13,444 nt of DNA from an uncultured Gammaproteobacteria bacterium (GTDB lineage: Bacteria > Pseudomonadota > Gammaproteobacteria > Steroidobacterales > Woeseiaceae): NCBI GenBank assembly GCA_938003715.1, contig CALKYK010000330.1, forward strand, positions 1-13,444, in the 5' to 3' direction. The first letter of the stretch is position 1; each line of letters begins with the position of its first letter. The position numbers were made by a program, and so were the translations under genes. The notes below the pieces were generated by a model that was not told the DNA's origin, searched no databases, and worked only from the letters and a program-made list of their open reading frames with translations. This document shows positions 6,531 to 13,444 of the stretch, piece after piece.

Positions 6531-6559
6531 AGCATAACCGTCCGCACAAACCGAGTCAC
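6531..6559 (-). promoter_or_regulatory. Candidate sigma-70 promoter of the sugar dehydrogenase gene
   Basis: On the minus strand GTGACT (6554-6559, four of six matches to TTGACA) is followed after exactly 17 bases by TATGCT (6531-6536, four of six to TATAAT). Transcription would start near 6524, giving a leader of about 25 bases that contains the GGAGG site. The 148-base gap after the aminotransferase gene fits an independent promoter. It was found by eye and not scored. Confidence 0.4.
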
Positions 6560-6647
6560 AGTGTGTCCGTTCGGCGACAGGCAGGACCAGTCCGGCCGCC
6601 GCTGTCGCACGCGGGTGACGGCGCGCGCCGGATAATGTCAAAAGCGA

Positions 6648-7772
6648 CTAACGCGCGTCGAGAAAGCACCGGAATGCCGCAAGCGCCTCATCGATGCCGG
6701 AGCGTCCGTAACCGATGCGAAACCGGTCCGTCGGCGATCCTGTCAGCTCCGACCGGTACACGCCCGCCGGCAGCAGCAGCACGCCCGCATCTTCAACCAG
6801 CGATTTGCAAAACTGCTCGACACCGTCTTTACCGTTGTAACGCGGATAGCCGATGCAGCCGCCATCGGGCACGGTCCAGTCGAACAGCGTTTCGTGGTCG
6901 GCAAAAAATGCGTTCAGCAATTCCAGGTTTTCGGCGATCAACGTCCGATTTCGCTCGAGGATCTGCTCGCGCGCCTTCAGTGCGATGATCGCGAGCTGCT
7001 CGCTCGGTCCGGAGTTGCAGATTGACAGGTAATGCTTGGCGCGCTCCATGCGCTGCAGCAGCGCGCGATCTTTCGACGCGATCCAGCCGATACGCAGCCC
7101 CGGCAGCCCGTATGCCTTCGACATCACGTTCAGCGACAGCCCGCGTTCGTAGCAATCGGCCGCCTGCGGCAGCCGTCGTGCGTCATCGCGCTCGAGCAGC
7201 CGGTACACCTCGTCGGCAAACAGGTATATGCCGCGGTTGGCGCAAAGTTCGACCAGCGCCTCGAAATCGGCACGCGGAATGACCTTGCCGGTCGGGTTGT
7301 GCGGAAAATTGATCGACAGCAGTTTCGTGTTCGGCCGCAGCGCATCGCCGACGGCGTCGACGTCGAGATGCCATTCGCGATCCGGATCGAGCGCCACGCC
7401 GGTCACGTCGCAGATCGAGGCCGGCACGGTCTCGGCTGCCTGGTAGTTGGGCGTCACGACGATCGCGTGATTGTCAGCGTCGAGCAGCACCTGCATGGCG
7501 GCGAAAATGCCTTCCTCGGCCCCGGCGAACACCAGCACTTCATCCGCAGTGACGTCGTCGTAGGTCGAGGCTATCGCTTCGCGAAGGGCAGGCGCGCCCC
7601 AGGTTTCGGTGTAGCCGAGGCGCATCGTTTCGAAGCGCCGCCGATCCTCGGGTGTGGCGAGTGCCAGCAACTCGTCGAGCGCCAATGTTTCCGCGTCCGA
7701 GGCGGTGAGGTGGAAGCGGGCGCGGAATTCCCAGCGTGAGAAGTACTTTTCGAGGCGAAAATCCGGAAGCAT
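6648..7772 (-). CDS. PLP-dependent class I/II aminotransferase
   Basis: The 374-residue protein carries the fold-type I aspartate-aminotransferase signatures: FAGAEEGIF (82-90) for the cofactor phosphate loop, FPHNPTGK (156-163) with Asn159, FADEVYR (185-191) with Asp187 pairing the pyridine nitrogen and Tyr190, SLNVMSKAYGLPGLRIGW (213-230) with the Schiff-base Lys219, and RFRIGYGR with Arg352 in the position that binds the substrate carboxylate. It is cytosolic and transfers an amino group between an amino acid and a 2-oxo acid. The length is slightly short for subgroup I, with a reduced N-terminal arm. The substrate cannot be read from sequence and no biosynthetic neighbour points to a pathway, so no symbol is given. 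The ATG at 7770-7772 has no good Shine-Dalgarno sequence, but no better start is visible. It is the first gene leftward of the divergent region at 7773-8174. Confidence 0.92.
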   Translation of the reverse strand: MLPDFRLEKYFSRWEFRARFHLTASDAETLALDELLALATPEDRRRFETMRLGYTETWGAPALREAIASTYDDVTADEVLVFAGAEEGIFAAMQVLLDADNHAIVVTPNYQAAETVPASICDVTGVALDPDREWHLDVDAVGDALRPNTKLLSINFPHNPTGKVIPRADFEALVELCANRGIYLFADEVYRLLERDDARRLPQAADCYERGLSLNVMSKAYGLPGLRIGWIASKDRALLQRMERAKHYLSICNSGPSEQLAIIALKAREQILERNRTLIAENLELLNAFFADHETLFDWTVPDGGCIGYPRYNGKDGVEQFCKSLVEDAGVLLLPAGVYRSELTGSPTDRFRIGYGRSGIDEALAAFRCFLDAR

Positions 7773-7803
7773 GGCGCAGGAGCGGGGCGGCGCGGGTCGT
7801 CGG

Positions 7804-7838
7804 ATTATGGCACGTCGCCGAAAGTCGCATTGGCGACG
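7804..7838 (-). promoter_or_regulatory. Candidate extended -10 promoter with overlapping inverted repeat, aminotransferase gene
   Basis: On the minus strand TGC-CATAAT (7804-7812) is an extended -10 element with five of six matches to TATAAT, placed for a start near 7797 and a leader of about 25 bases. No good -35 is seen, as is common for extended -10 promoters. Directly upstream, CGTCGCC (7813-7819) and GGCGACG (7832-7838) form a perfect 7-bp inverted repeat with a 12-base spacer across the -35 region, which could be a repressor or activator site. Confidence 0.4.
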
Positions 7839-7896
7839 GATTCCTGCACGCCGACCCGTCCAAGCAAGAGACGAGGCCGCCCCGTTCGCCGGCTGA

Positions 7897-7920
7897 TTGA
7901 TTTTTTCGCAAGAAAATCAA
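7897..7920. repeat. AT-rich inverted repeat (hairpin) in the divergent region
   Basis: TTGATTTT (7897-7904) and AAAATCAA (7913-7920) are perfect complements. Two more inner pairs (one U-G, one U-A) would give a 10-bp stem with loop CGCA. It stands out in a GC-rich intergenic region. It could be an operator for a dimeric regulator of either divergent unit, or a weak structured element; neither orientation is followed by a clear U-tract outside the stem. Confidence 0.45.
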
Positions 7921-8100
7921 ACCGCGCACAAAGCCCTGGCGGGCGGGGCGGCACCAGGCGCCGCGCCGGCGGCCCATCAGGTTCCTGGGCGGATGCCACT
8001 TTTTTGTTTTAATTCAGCCAGATAACGGCTAACCTTCCAATTTTCCCGGCCACCCGTTTGCTGGTGTGACAATTCGCACCGGTCGGCGGTCCTGATTGTC

Positions 8101-8178
8101 ATGTTTAAGCGGCGAACCCTCACCGCGGCGAGCGGTCAGACGAGGGACAACAACAACCCGCCAAGGAAGCCCAGGTGA
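8101..8178 (+). CDS. Possible 25-codon leader ORF overlapping the RND start
   Basis: The ATG at 8101 opens a 25-codon frame (MFKRRTLTAASGQTRDNNNP onward) whose TGA at 8176-8178 overlaps the GTG start of the RND gene (8175-8177) in a GTGA. This is the same junction type used between coupled genes in the left operon. Only a weak GGCGG lies upstream as a ribosome site, and the RND gene has its own AAGGA, so translation is unproven. If real, it would be a leader peptide that couples translation into the pump gene. The basic, low-complexity composition could equally be chance. Confidence 0.22.
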   Translation: MFKRRTLTAASGQTRDNNNPPRKPR

Positions 8179-11100
8179 ACCTGACGCGCTTGAGCCTTTC
8201 GAACCCGGTCGCAGTCATCGCCGCGATGCTGCTCGTGCTGCTGATGGGCACGATCGGCCTGTTTTCGCTGCCGATCCAGATGATTCCCGACGTGCAGCGG
8301 CCGTTCATCCAGATTACGACCGGATGGCGCGCCGCTGCGCCGGAAGAGGTGGAATCTGAGATCATCGAACCGCAGGAGGACATGCTGCGGGGACTGCCGG
8401 GCCTCGTAAAAATGGAGTCCTCGGCATCCAGCGGATTCGCCAACGTCAACCTGACGTTCAGCGTCGACACCGAGATCGAGCGCGCGCTGATCGAGGTGAT
8501 GAACCGGCTGAACCAGGTGCCGCGCTATCCGCCGGACGTCACCGAGCCGCGAATTTTCGCCGGCCAAGACAGTTTCGGTGCACCGATTGCCTGGTTCTCG
8601 TTGACGACCAAGCCCGGCAACGAGCGCGAAATTGCGAGCTACGCGGATTTCCTGCGCGAGGTCGTGCAGGCGCGCATCGAGCGCGTGCCGGGCGTGTCGA
8701 ATTCCAACGCCTACGGCGGCCGTGACAACGAGGTCCGCATCACGTTCGATCCGTACGAGGCTGCGGCGCTCGGCGTCGAAGTCCCGGTGCTCGCCGGGCT
8801 GACCGGCAACAACAACGACACCTCGGGCGGGCTGAACGAGGTCGGTCGCCGCCAGTACACGCTGCGCTATGCCGGCAAGTACGACCTCGACGAATTCGGT
8901 GACATGGTCCTCGACTGGCGCAACGGCAATCCGGTGCGCCTGCGCGACATCGCGCGAGTCGAAGTCTCGATGCGCGACGCCACCGGCCTTATGATGCAGA
9001 ACGGCAGGCCGTCGATTGCCTTCAATGCGCAGGTCGAAAAAGGCGTCAACGTGCTGGAGGTCATGGAAGGTCTCAAAGCAGCGGTCGCCGAGCTGGAAGA
9101 GGGCGCGCTGCAGCGGGCCGGCCTCGACGTCCAGCAGGTTTATGACGAGACCGTCTACATCGAGGACTCGATCGCGATGCTGCGCACGAACCTGCTGCTC
9201 GGCATCGGGCTCGCCGTCAGCATACTGTGGTGGTTCATGCGCAAGATCCGCGCGACGATCATGGTCGCGCTGGCGATACCGATTTCCCTGTTTACGGCAT
9301 TCCTGATGATGCAGGTCACAGGGCGCACGCTGAACATGATTTCACTGGCCGGCCTCGCATTCGCGATGGGCATGGTGCTCGACGGTGCAATCGTCGCGAT
9401 GGAAAACATCGTACGACTTCGAGAACGGGGCGACGGTGCCGACGAAGCCGCAACGAAAGGCGTGAGCCAGGTCTGGGGCGCGCTGCTGGCGTCGACTGCA
9501 ACGACTGTCGTCATCTTCATGCCGATCGTGTTCCTGAAAGACGTCTCGGGTCAGCTTTTTGCCGACCTGGCGATCGTCATCGCGGTTGCCGTCACGGCGT
9601 CGCTGATCATCGCCGTGACGATCATTCCCACGGCGGCGGCGAAGTGGCTGCACTCGGTCAATCTCGATGACCCGCATACGCACTGGTGGGAGAATGGCAC
9701 CAACTTCATCATGCGCCTGACGGACTCGCCGAAGCGGCGCAAGGGCCTGATCGTCGGCCTGTTCGCTAGCGCCGTGGTGCTGACCGGACTTCTCCTGCCG
9801 CCGGCGAACTACCTGCCGAACAGCAACCAGGGCTGGGTGTTCGCGTTCATCATCCCGCCGCCCGGGCAGAGCCCGACGGCAGCGCGCGAAGAGTTCGTCA
9901 GCGTCGTCGCCGAGCGCATGATGCCGTTCCTCGACGAGGATTCGGAGTACCCGATCAACAACTACTTCAACGGCATGTTCGGCTCGTTCGGCTTCATGGG
10001 CGCGATGATGAAGGATCCGGACCAGTCCGAGGAATTTGCGCAGGTCATGAACGCCCGCGTGCTCAGCGGCTTCCCGGACACGATGGCGTTCGCGCAGTCG
10101 TTCGGCATCTTCGAGCGCCTGTCGGGCGGCAGCGGCATCGAGCTCAACATCCAGAGTCGCGACATGGAAGCGATGCTGATGGCGGCGCGGGCCGGCATGG
10201 GCGCCGTGATGCAGCATCTGCCGGGCGCGCAGGCGCGGCCGATTCCCGGCGTCGATTTTGCCGAGCCGGAACTTCGATTCATACCCGACGAGCGACGCAT
10301 TCGCGAGGCCGGCTGGACCCGGCAGCAGATGTCGACAGTGATGCGCGCCCTCGGCGACGGGGTGTACGTCGGTGATTACTTCGACGGCGACCGGCGACTC
10401 GATATCGTGTTGCGGGCGCCAGCCTGGAACAGCCCGGAAACGCTGGCGGCCACGCCGCTCGCGACACCGGCCGGCGGTATTCAGTCCGTCGACCAGCTCG
10501 TGCGCATGGAGCGCACCGCCGGTCCGAACTCGATTCGACGCGTCGACCGCCGCCGCGCGGTGACGCTGTCGATCACGCCGCCGCCGGACGTGCCGCTCGA
10601 GGACGCGATCGAAACGCTCAAGGCGAACGTCGAACCGCAGCTGATGGCGATGCTGCCGGAAGACGGCGAGATCAGTTACTACGGCAGTGCAGACGATCTC
10701 AACATCGCGCTGACGAACATGAGCCAGAGCTTCATTCTCGCGATCATGGTGCTGTACCTGTTGATGAGCGGGCTGTTCCGCTCGTTCACCGACAGCCTGC
10801 TCGTCATTTCGGCTATTCCGCTGGCCACCGTGGGCGGCGTGGCGATGCTGCGCATCATGAACCTGCCGATGGATCTCCTGACGATGATCGGCTTCATCAC
10901 GCTGCTCGGCCTGGTCGTCAACAACGCCATCCTGCTCGTGCACCAGACCCGTTCCGCCGAACGCGAGGGCGAGGACCGGCGCAGCGCCGTCGAGCAGGCG
11001 ATCCGCCGCCGGCTGCGGCCGATCCTGATGAGTACACTGACCAGCCTTTTCGGTATGCTACCGCTCCTGCTGATCCCGGGACCGGGATCTGAGGTATACC

Positions 11101-11249
11101 GGGGTCTGGCCGCGGTGATTGTCGGCGGCATGTCCGTCAGCACGGTGTTCACACTGGTCTACCTGCCGAGCCTGCTGCGACTCGGCGAAACGAAGCAGGC
11201 CGAAGCGCGCGCCGGAGACGCGGCGCAGGCCATGCCCGCAACGAGTTGA
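8175..11249 (+). CDS. RND-family efflux transporter (AcrB/HAE1-like inner-membrane pump)
   Basis: The start is GTG with AAGGA seven bases upstream. The 1024-residue product has the usual length and layout: TM1 (about 11-31), first porter loop (about 32-335, with APEEVE near the front), TM2-TM6 (about 336-490), TM7 (about 523-543), second porter loop, and TM8-TM12 (about 850-1005). The TM4 motif reads GMVLDGAIVAMENI: Asp403 matches AcrB Asp407, but Gly404 replaces Asp408. The TM10 motif reads GLLGLVVNNAILLV-like with Asn916 where AcrB has Lys940. The TM11 motif RLRPILM keeps its Arg. The protein exports hydrophobic or amphiphilic compounds by proton antiport as a trimer in known relatives; the substrate here is unknown. 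A periplasmic adaptor gene follows at once, and no outer-membrane channel gene is nearby, so it may use a TolC-like protein encoded elsewhere. Confidence 0.95.
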   Translation: MNLTRLSLSNPVAVIAAMLLVLLMGTIGLFSLPIQMIPDVQRPFIQITTGWRAAAPEEVESEIIEPQEDMLRGLPGLVKMESSASSGFANVNLTFSVDTEIERALIEVMNRLNQVPRYPPDVTEPRIFAGQDSFGAPIAWFSLTTKPGNEREIASYADFLREVVQARIERVPGVSNSNAYGGRDNEVRITFDPYEAAALGVEVPVLAGLTGNNNDTSGGLNEVGRRQYTLRYAGKYDLDEFGDMVLDWRNGNPVRLRDIARVEVSMRDATGLMMQNGRPSIAFNAQVEKGVNVLEVMEGLKAAVAELEEGALQRAGLDVQQVYDETVYIEDSIAMLRTNLLLGIGLAVSILWWFMRKIRATIMVALAIPISLFTAFLMMQVTGRTLNMISLAGLAFAMGMVLDGAIVAMENIVRLRERGDGADEAATKGVSQVWGALLASTATTVVIFMPIVFLKDVSGQLFADLAIVIAVAVTASLIIAVTIIPTAAAKWLHSVNLDDPHTHWWENGTNFIMRLTDSPKRRKGLIVGLFASAVVLTGLLLPPANYLPNSNQGWVFAFIIPPPGQSPTAAREEFVSVVAERMMPFLDEDSEYPINNYFNGMFGSFGFMGAMMKDPDQSEEFAQVMNARVLSGFPDTMAFAQSFGIFERLSGGSGIELNIQSRDMEAMLMAARAGMGAVMQHLPGAQARPIPGVDFAEPELRFIPDERRIREAGWTRQQMSTVMRALGDGVYVGDYFDGDRRLDIVLRAPAWNSPETLAATPLATPAGGIQSVDQLVRMERTAGPNSIRRVDRRRAVTLSITPPPDVPLEDAIETLKANVEPQLMAMLPEDGEISYYGSADDLNIALTNMSQSFILAIMVLYLLMSGLFRSFTDSLLVISAIPLATVGGVAMLRIMNLPMDLLTMIGFITLLGLVVNNAILLVHQTRSAEREGEDRRSAVEQAIRRRLRPILMSTLTSLFGMLPLLLIPGPGSEVYRGLAAVIVGGMSVSTVFTLVYLPSLLRLGETKQAEARAGDAAQAMPATS

Positions 11250-11257
11250 ATGCAATC

Positions 11258-12340
11258 ATGACAAGGATGATGAAAATCTCGGTGCCCCTGATCCTGGCCG
11301 TAACGGCATCCGCCGCGGCTGCCCAGGGATTCCGGCCGCCGCCGGCGACCGTCGTCGTCGAGGAGGCGCGCCTCACGCACCTTGCACCGACCGTCGACGT
11401 GCCGGGCACGGTGTACAGCAAGTACGACGCGAGGCTGGCCTCGGAGCTGGCCGCAAAACTGGAATGGATCGCCGAGGTCGGCACCCGGGTCGAGAAAGGC
11501 GAGACCGTCGCCCGGCTCGAGGAAATCACGTTTCGGCTGCTGGAAATGGAGGCACAGAGCCGCGGCGCCAAGGAAGAGGCGCGCGTGAAGTTCCTGCGCT
11601 CGGAAAAAGCGCGTCTCGAACGGCTTTCCGAAAGCAACCTGTCTGCGCGCAGCCAGCTCGACCAGACCATTTCCGACCTGGCCGCTGCTGAAGGCGACAA
11701 GGCCATCGCCGAAGCGCAGCTCGGCCAGGCGAAGGTTGCGATGTACGTCACGCAGATACGTGCGCCATTCGACGGCGTCGTCACGGAGCGTCTGCGCAAC
11801 ATCGGTGAGCGGCTGAACGTTTCCGACCAGGTGATCCGGGTCGTCGATCCGCGCTCGATCGAAGTCGTCGCCAGGGCGCCGCTCAATACCGTCAATTTCA
11901 TTCGCGAAGGCGACGAGCTGCGCGTATTCAACGACTACCGCGAGTCGACCGCGCCGGTGCGCACAATCGTGCCGTTCGGCAATCCGCAGTCGCACATGTT
12001 CGAGGTGCGGCTGAACGCCGACCCCGACCAGTGGACCGTGGGCGAAAGCGTCCGCGTCGCGATGCCGACCGCGATCGCGAAAGAGGTCCTGACCGTGCCC
12101 CGCGACGCGCTCGTCCTGCGCCGCAACGGTTCATCGGTGTTCCGGATCAACGACGACATGAAGGCGGAGCAGATCAACGTCATCACCGGCCTCGGTGCGG
12201 GCGACCTGATCGAGGTCATCGGCGACGTGAACCCGGGCGATCGCATCGTCGTTCGCGGCGCCGAGCGGCTCAATACCGGTGCGGACGTCATGATCAAGGA
12301 TGAGCCGGCGGCCGGCGCCGCCTCGGTCGCCCAGAAGTAA
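11258..12340 (+). CDS. RND efflux periplasmic adaptor subunit (HlyD/AcrA-like membrane fusion protein)
   Basis: The 360-residue product begins with a signal peptide (MTRMMKISVPLILAVTASAA, cleavage near AAA-QG). No lipobox cysteine is present, so unlike AcrA it should be a soluble or loosely attached periplasmic protein. Then come a first lipoyl half (about 60-90, with EVGTRVEKGETVARLEE), a short alpha-helical hairpin (about 92-162), a second lipoyl half with IRAPFDGVVTERLRNIGERL (167-186), a beta-barrel (about 198-275) and a membrane-proximal domain (RIVVRGAERLNTGADV near the end). It links the RND trimer to an outer-membrane channel. The start is uncertain: TTG at 11246 overlapping the pump's TGA, ATG at 11258 or ATG at 11267/11270 are all in frame. 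11258 is chosen as a normal ATG eight bases after the stop, although the ribosome site is weak, which suggests translational coupling. Confidence 0.92.
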   Translation: MTRMMKISVPLILAVTASAAAAQGFRPPPATVVVEEARLTHLAPTVDVPGTVYSKYDARLASELAAKLEWIAEVGTRVEKGETVARLEEITFRLLEMEAQSRGAKEEARVKFLRSEKARLERLSESNLSARSQLDQTISDLAAAEGDKAIAEAQLGQAKVAMYVTQIRAPFDGVVTERLRNIGERLNVSDQVIRVVDPRSIEVVARAPLNTVNFIREGDELRVFNDYRESTAPVRTIVPFGNPQSHMFEVRLNADPDQWTVGESVRVAMPTAIAKEVLTVPRDALVLRRNGSSVFRINDDMKAEQINVITGLGAGDLIEVIGDVNPGDRIVVRGAERLNTGADVMIKDEPAAGAASVAQK

Positions 12341-12379
12341 AACACCGGCAACTCCTGTAATTTTCGCAGCGCGTAACTG

Positions 12380-12402
12380 GTCAGATCCGTTACGGACGTG
12401 AC
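12380..12402. promoter_or_regulatory. Imperfect 23-bp dyad upstream of the symporter gene
   Basis: Nine of eleven positions pair around a central T at 12391: GTCA..TCCGT on the left, ACGGA..TGAC on the right. It lies 40 bases after the adaptor's stop and about 90 bases before the symporter ATG, so it could be an operator for the symporter gene or a weak terminator of the pump operon. No U-tract follows, which makes a terminator less likely. Confidence 0.3.
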
Positions 12403-12452
12403 TGTTGCTGACGGCAACGTCGCGATTGCTGTAGATTGCAGGATTCCATCGT

Positions 12453-12469
12453 CCGGTCGTGGCGACCGG
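12453..12469 (+). other. Small hairpin in the symporter leader
   Basis: CCGGTCG and CGACCGG are perfect 7-bp arms around a TGG loop, ending 23 bases before the symporter ATG. Flanking GTCCG (12451-12455) and CGGAC (12474-12478) can form a competing pairing. It is compatible with a leader structure that affects ribosome access, but it is short and GC-rich and may be chance. Confidence 0.2.
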
Positions 12470-12492
12470 TCAACGGACAGCCGGGGTGTGCC

Positions 12493-13444
12493 ATGTCGTT
12501 CCTTGTCGTAATCAACCTGCTAGTCTTTGCCGGCCTGATCGTATTCCTGACACGGTTCCGGGCACCGAAGTACTCGCTCTCGCAGCAGGTACTGCTGGGC
12601 CTCGTCGCCGGCCTGGGTTTCGGTTTCGCGATGCAGTTCGCGTGGAGCGGCAACGATGCCGTGATGTCCGGCACGCTCGAATGGACGAACCTCGTCGGAA
12701 CGACCTACATCAACCTTTTGCGCATGATCATCATGCCGCTGATCCTGGTGATGATGATCGCCGCCGTCGTCAAGATGCGCGAGGTGGCGGCGCTCGGCCG
12801 CATCGGCGGCTCCGTCATCGGCATCCTGATCGGCACGACGATGATCGCCGCGCTGGTCGGCATCCTGATGGCCAGCGCATTCGGCCTGACCGCCGAGGGA
12901 CTGACCGAGGGCGCGCGCGAGATGGCGCGTGCGGAGGTCCTGGAATCGCGACGTGCATCGCTCGAGGGCAGCACGCTGGCCGACATGCTGGCGCGGTTCG
13001 TGCCGCAAAACGTATTCCGCGACCTGACCGAAGCGCGCCCGACGTCGGTCATCGCCGTGGTGCTGTTCGGCATCCTGTTCGGCATCGCGGCTTTGCTCGT
13101 ATCGCGTGAAGACCCGGCCCGCGGCGAGTCGCTCCGGCGCTTCATCGAGACGGCGCAGGCGATCGTCATGAAGCTCGTGCACATGATCATGGTGCTGACG
13201 CCGTACGGCATTCTCGCGCTAATGACGCGCGTGGTCGCAGGTTCCAATGCCGAGGACATCCTGTACCTGATCAATTTCATCGTCGCGTCCTACATCGCCA
13301 TCGCGATCATGTTCGTCGTGCACGGGCTGCTGCTGCGCCTGAACGGCGTCAGTGTCAGCGACTATTTCCGCAAGGTATGGCCGGTACTGACGTTCGCTTT
13401 CGGCTCGCGCAGCTCCGCGGCCACGATTCCGCTGAACGTCGAAA
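12493..13444 (+). CDS. Dicarboxylate/amino acid:cation symporter (DAACS), cystine-transporter-like, cut by window edge
   Basis: The ATG at 12493 opens a frame of 317 full codons that runs off the window. The first 40 residues contain a hydrophobic helix (SFLVVINLLVFAGLIVFL), then LLGLVAGLGFGFAMQF, then YINLLRMIIMPLILVMMIAA, the typical second signature of DAACS carriers. A polar, charged loop (about 133-165) precedes VFLFGILFG-type helices. At the edge, FAFGSRSSAATIPLNVE (residues 301-317) matches the first re-entrant hairpin with its Ser-rich tip (SRSS at 305-308) found in glutamate and cystine carriers. The long leading segment and the ATIPLNVE ending resemble TcyP-type L-cystine carriers more than GltP or DctA, but that is a judgement by eye, so no symbol is given. 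It imports an amino acid or dicarboxylate with Na+ or H+ across the inner membrane. The ribosome site is weak (GGGTG). Missing: the second hairpin and the last helices. Confidence 0.88.
   Translation, partial: MSFLVVINLLVFAGLIVFLTRFRAPKYSLSQQVLLGLVAGLGFGFAMQFAWSGNDAVMSGTLEWTNLVGTTYINLLRMIIMPLILVMMIAAVVKMREVAALGRIGGSVIGILIGTTMIAALVGILMASAFGLTAEGLTEGAREMARAEVLESRRASLEGSTLADMLARFVPQNVFRDLTEARPTSVIAVVLFGILFGIAALLVSREDPARGESLRRFIETAQAIVMKLVHMIMVLTPYGILALMTRVVAGSNAEDILYLINFIVASYIAIAIMFVVHGLLLRLNGVSVSDYFRKVWPVLTFAFGSRSSAATIPLNVE

Larger units (their letters stand above)
7773..8174. other. Divergent intergenic region between aminotransferase and RND operon
   Basis: The 402 bases separate two divergent transcription units. 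The left end carries the aminotransferase promoter candidate. The middle holds an AT-rich hairpin (7897-7920). Positions 8000-8046 are AT-rich compared with the surroundings (runs such as TTTTTTGTTTTAATT) and are the likeliest place for the RND promoter, but no -35/-10 pair with good spacing was found. TGACAAT (8067-8073) and ATTGTCA (8095-8101) form a 7-bp inverted repeat 21 bases apart. A possible leader ORF covers 8101-8178. Longer frames here are Arg/Pro-rich and look like noise. No regulator gene is present. Confidence 0.6.

Noticed and set aside
6500..6610. Longer start for the sugar dehydrogenase
   Set aside because: The extension would bury the lipoprotein signal behind 37 residues and would include the promoter and the GGAGG site of the shorter, well-supported start.
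6321..6635. Plus-strand poly-glycine protein
   Set aside because: The 21-glycine run is the complement of the polyproline tract of the dehydrogenase; there is no ribosome site or sensible flanking sequence.
6619..6646. TTGACA on the minus strand just after the aminotransferase stop as a promoter, and a 12-base GC palindrome beside it
   Set aside because: No -10 element lies 15-19 bases downstream of the TTGACA, and the palindrome has no loop or U-tract; the GTGACT/TATGCT pair nearer the gene is better.
7897..7920. FNR/CRP-type box (TTGAT and ATCAA half-sites)
   Set aside because: The half-sites are separated by 14 bases and not the four needed for an FNR site; the element is better described as a hairpin or unknown operator.
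8067..8101. TGACAAT/ATTGTCA inverted repeat as pump operator
   Set aside because: Seven-base arms 21 bases apart are expected by chance about once in a region of this size; kept only as a remark on the intergenic region.
9342..10943. Long minus-strand frame (533 codons) opposite the RND gene
   Set aside because: It is rich in Arg, His, Asp and Gln, lacks domain patterns and lies entirely inside a confident RND gene; a typical antisense shadow in GC-rich DNA.

Overview
This is a GC-rich window with densely packed genes, Shine-Dalgarno starts and many GTG starts. The protein families (AcrB-type RND pump, TolQ/ExbB-like channel, Lol-type lipoproteins, cystine/dicarboxylate-type symporter) point to a Gram-negative proteobacterium. 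A gammaproteobacterium is most likely, but this is an inference from gene style and not a marker-gene assignment. No rRNA, tRNA, CRISPR array, insertion sequence or phage gene was seen.

Positions 1-5085 (minus strand) hold a tight run of seven genes, read from 5085 down to the left edge. In transcription order they are: an exported helical protein, a cysteine-rich lipoprotein, a MotA/TolQ/ExbB-like channel subunit, an ExbD/TolR/MotB-like subunit with a long Pro/Ala-rich linker, a 495-residue exported protein with a DUF4384-like C-terminal part, a membrane-anchored protein with a SPOR-like C-terminal domain, and the start of another exported protein cut by the window edge. Junctions range from 4-base GTGA overlaps to gaps of 1-24 bases, so this is almost certainly one operon. 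It looks like an ion-driven envelope machine that is neither Tol-Pal, TonB-ExbBD, flagellar MotAB nor Zorya. It is the best candidate in the window for an undescribed system.

Positions 5166-7772 (minus strand) hold two independent-looking genes: a PLP-dependent class I/II aminotransferase and a lipoprotein PQQ-type sugar dehydrogenase-like beta-propeller with 21 consecutive prolines after its lipid anchor. Each has a plausible promoter, and a perfect 13-bp GC hairpin separates the dehydrogenase from the seven-gene operon.

Positions 7773-8174 are a 402-base divergent intergenic region with an AT-rich hairpin and a possible 25-codon leader ORF. To its right, on the plus strand, come an RND efflux transporter (1024 aa) and then its periplasmic adaptor. 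This is the reverse of the usual adaptor-first order, and no outer-membrane factor is present. The RND protein lacks two of the proton-relay residues of AcrB. After a 152-base gap containing dyads, the window ends inside a sodium/proton-coupled symporter of the dicarboxylate/amino-acid (cystine TcyP-like) family.
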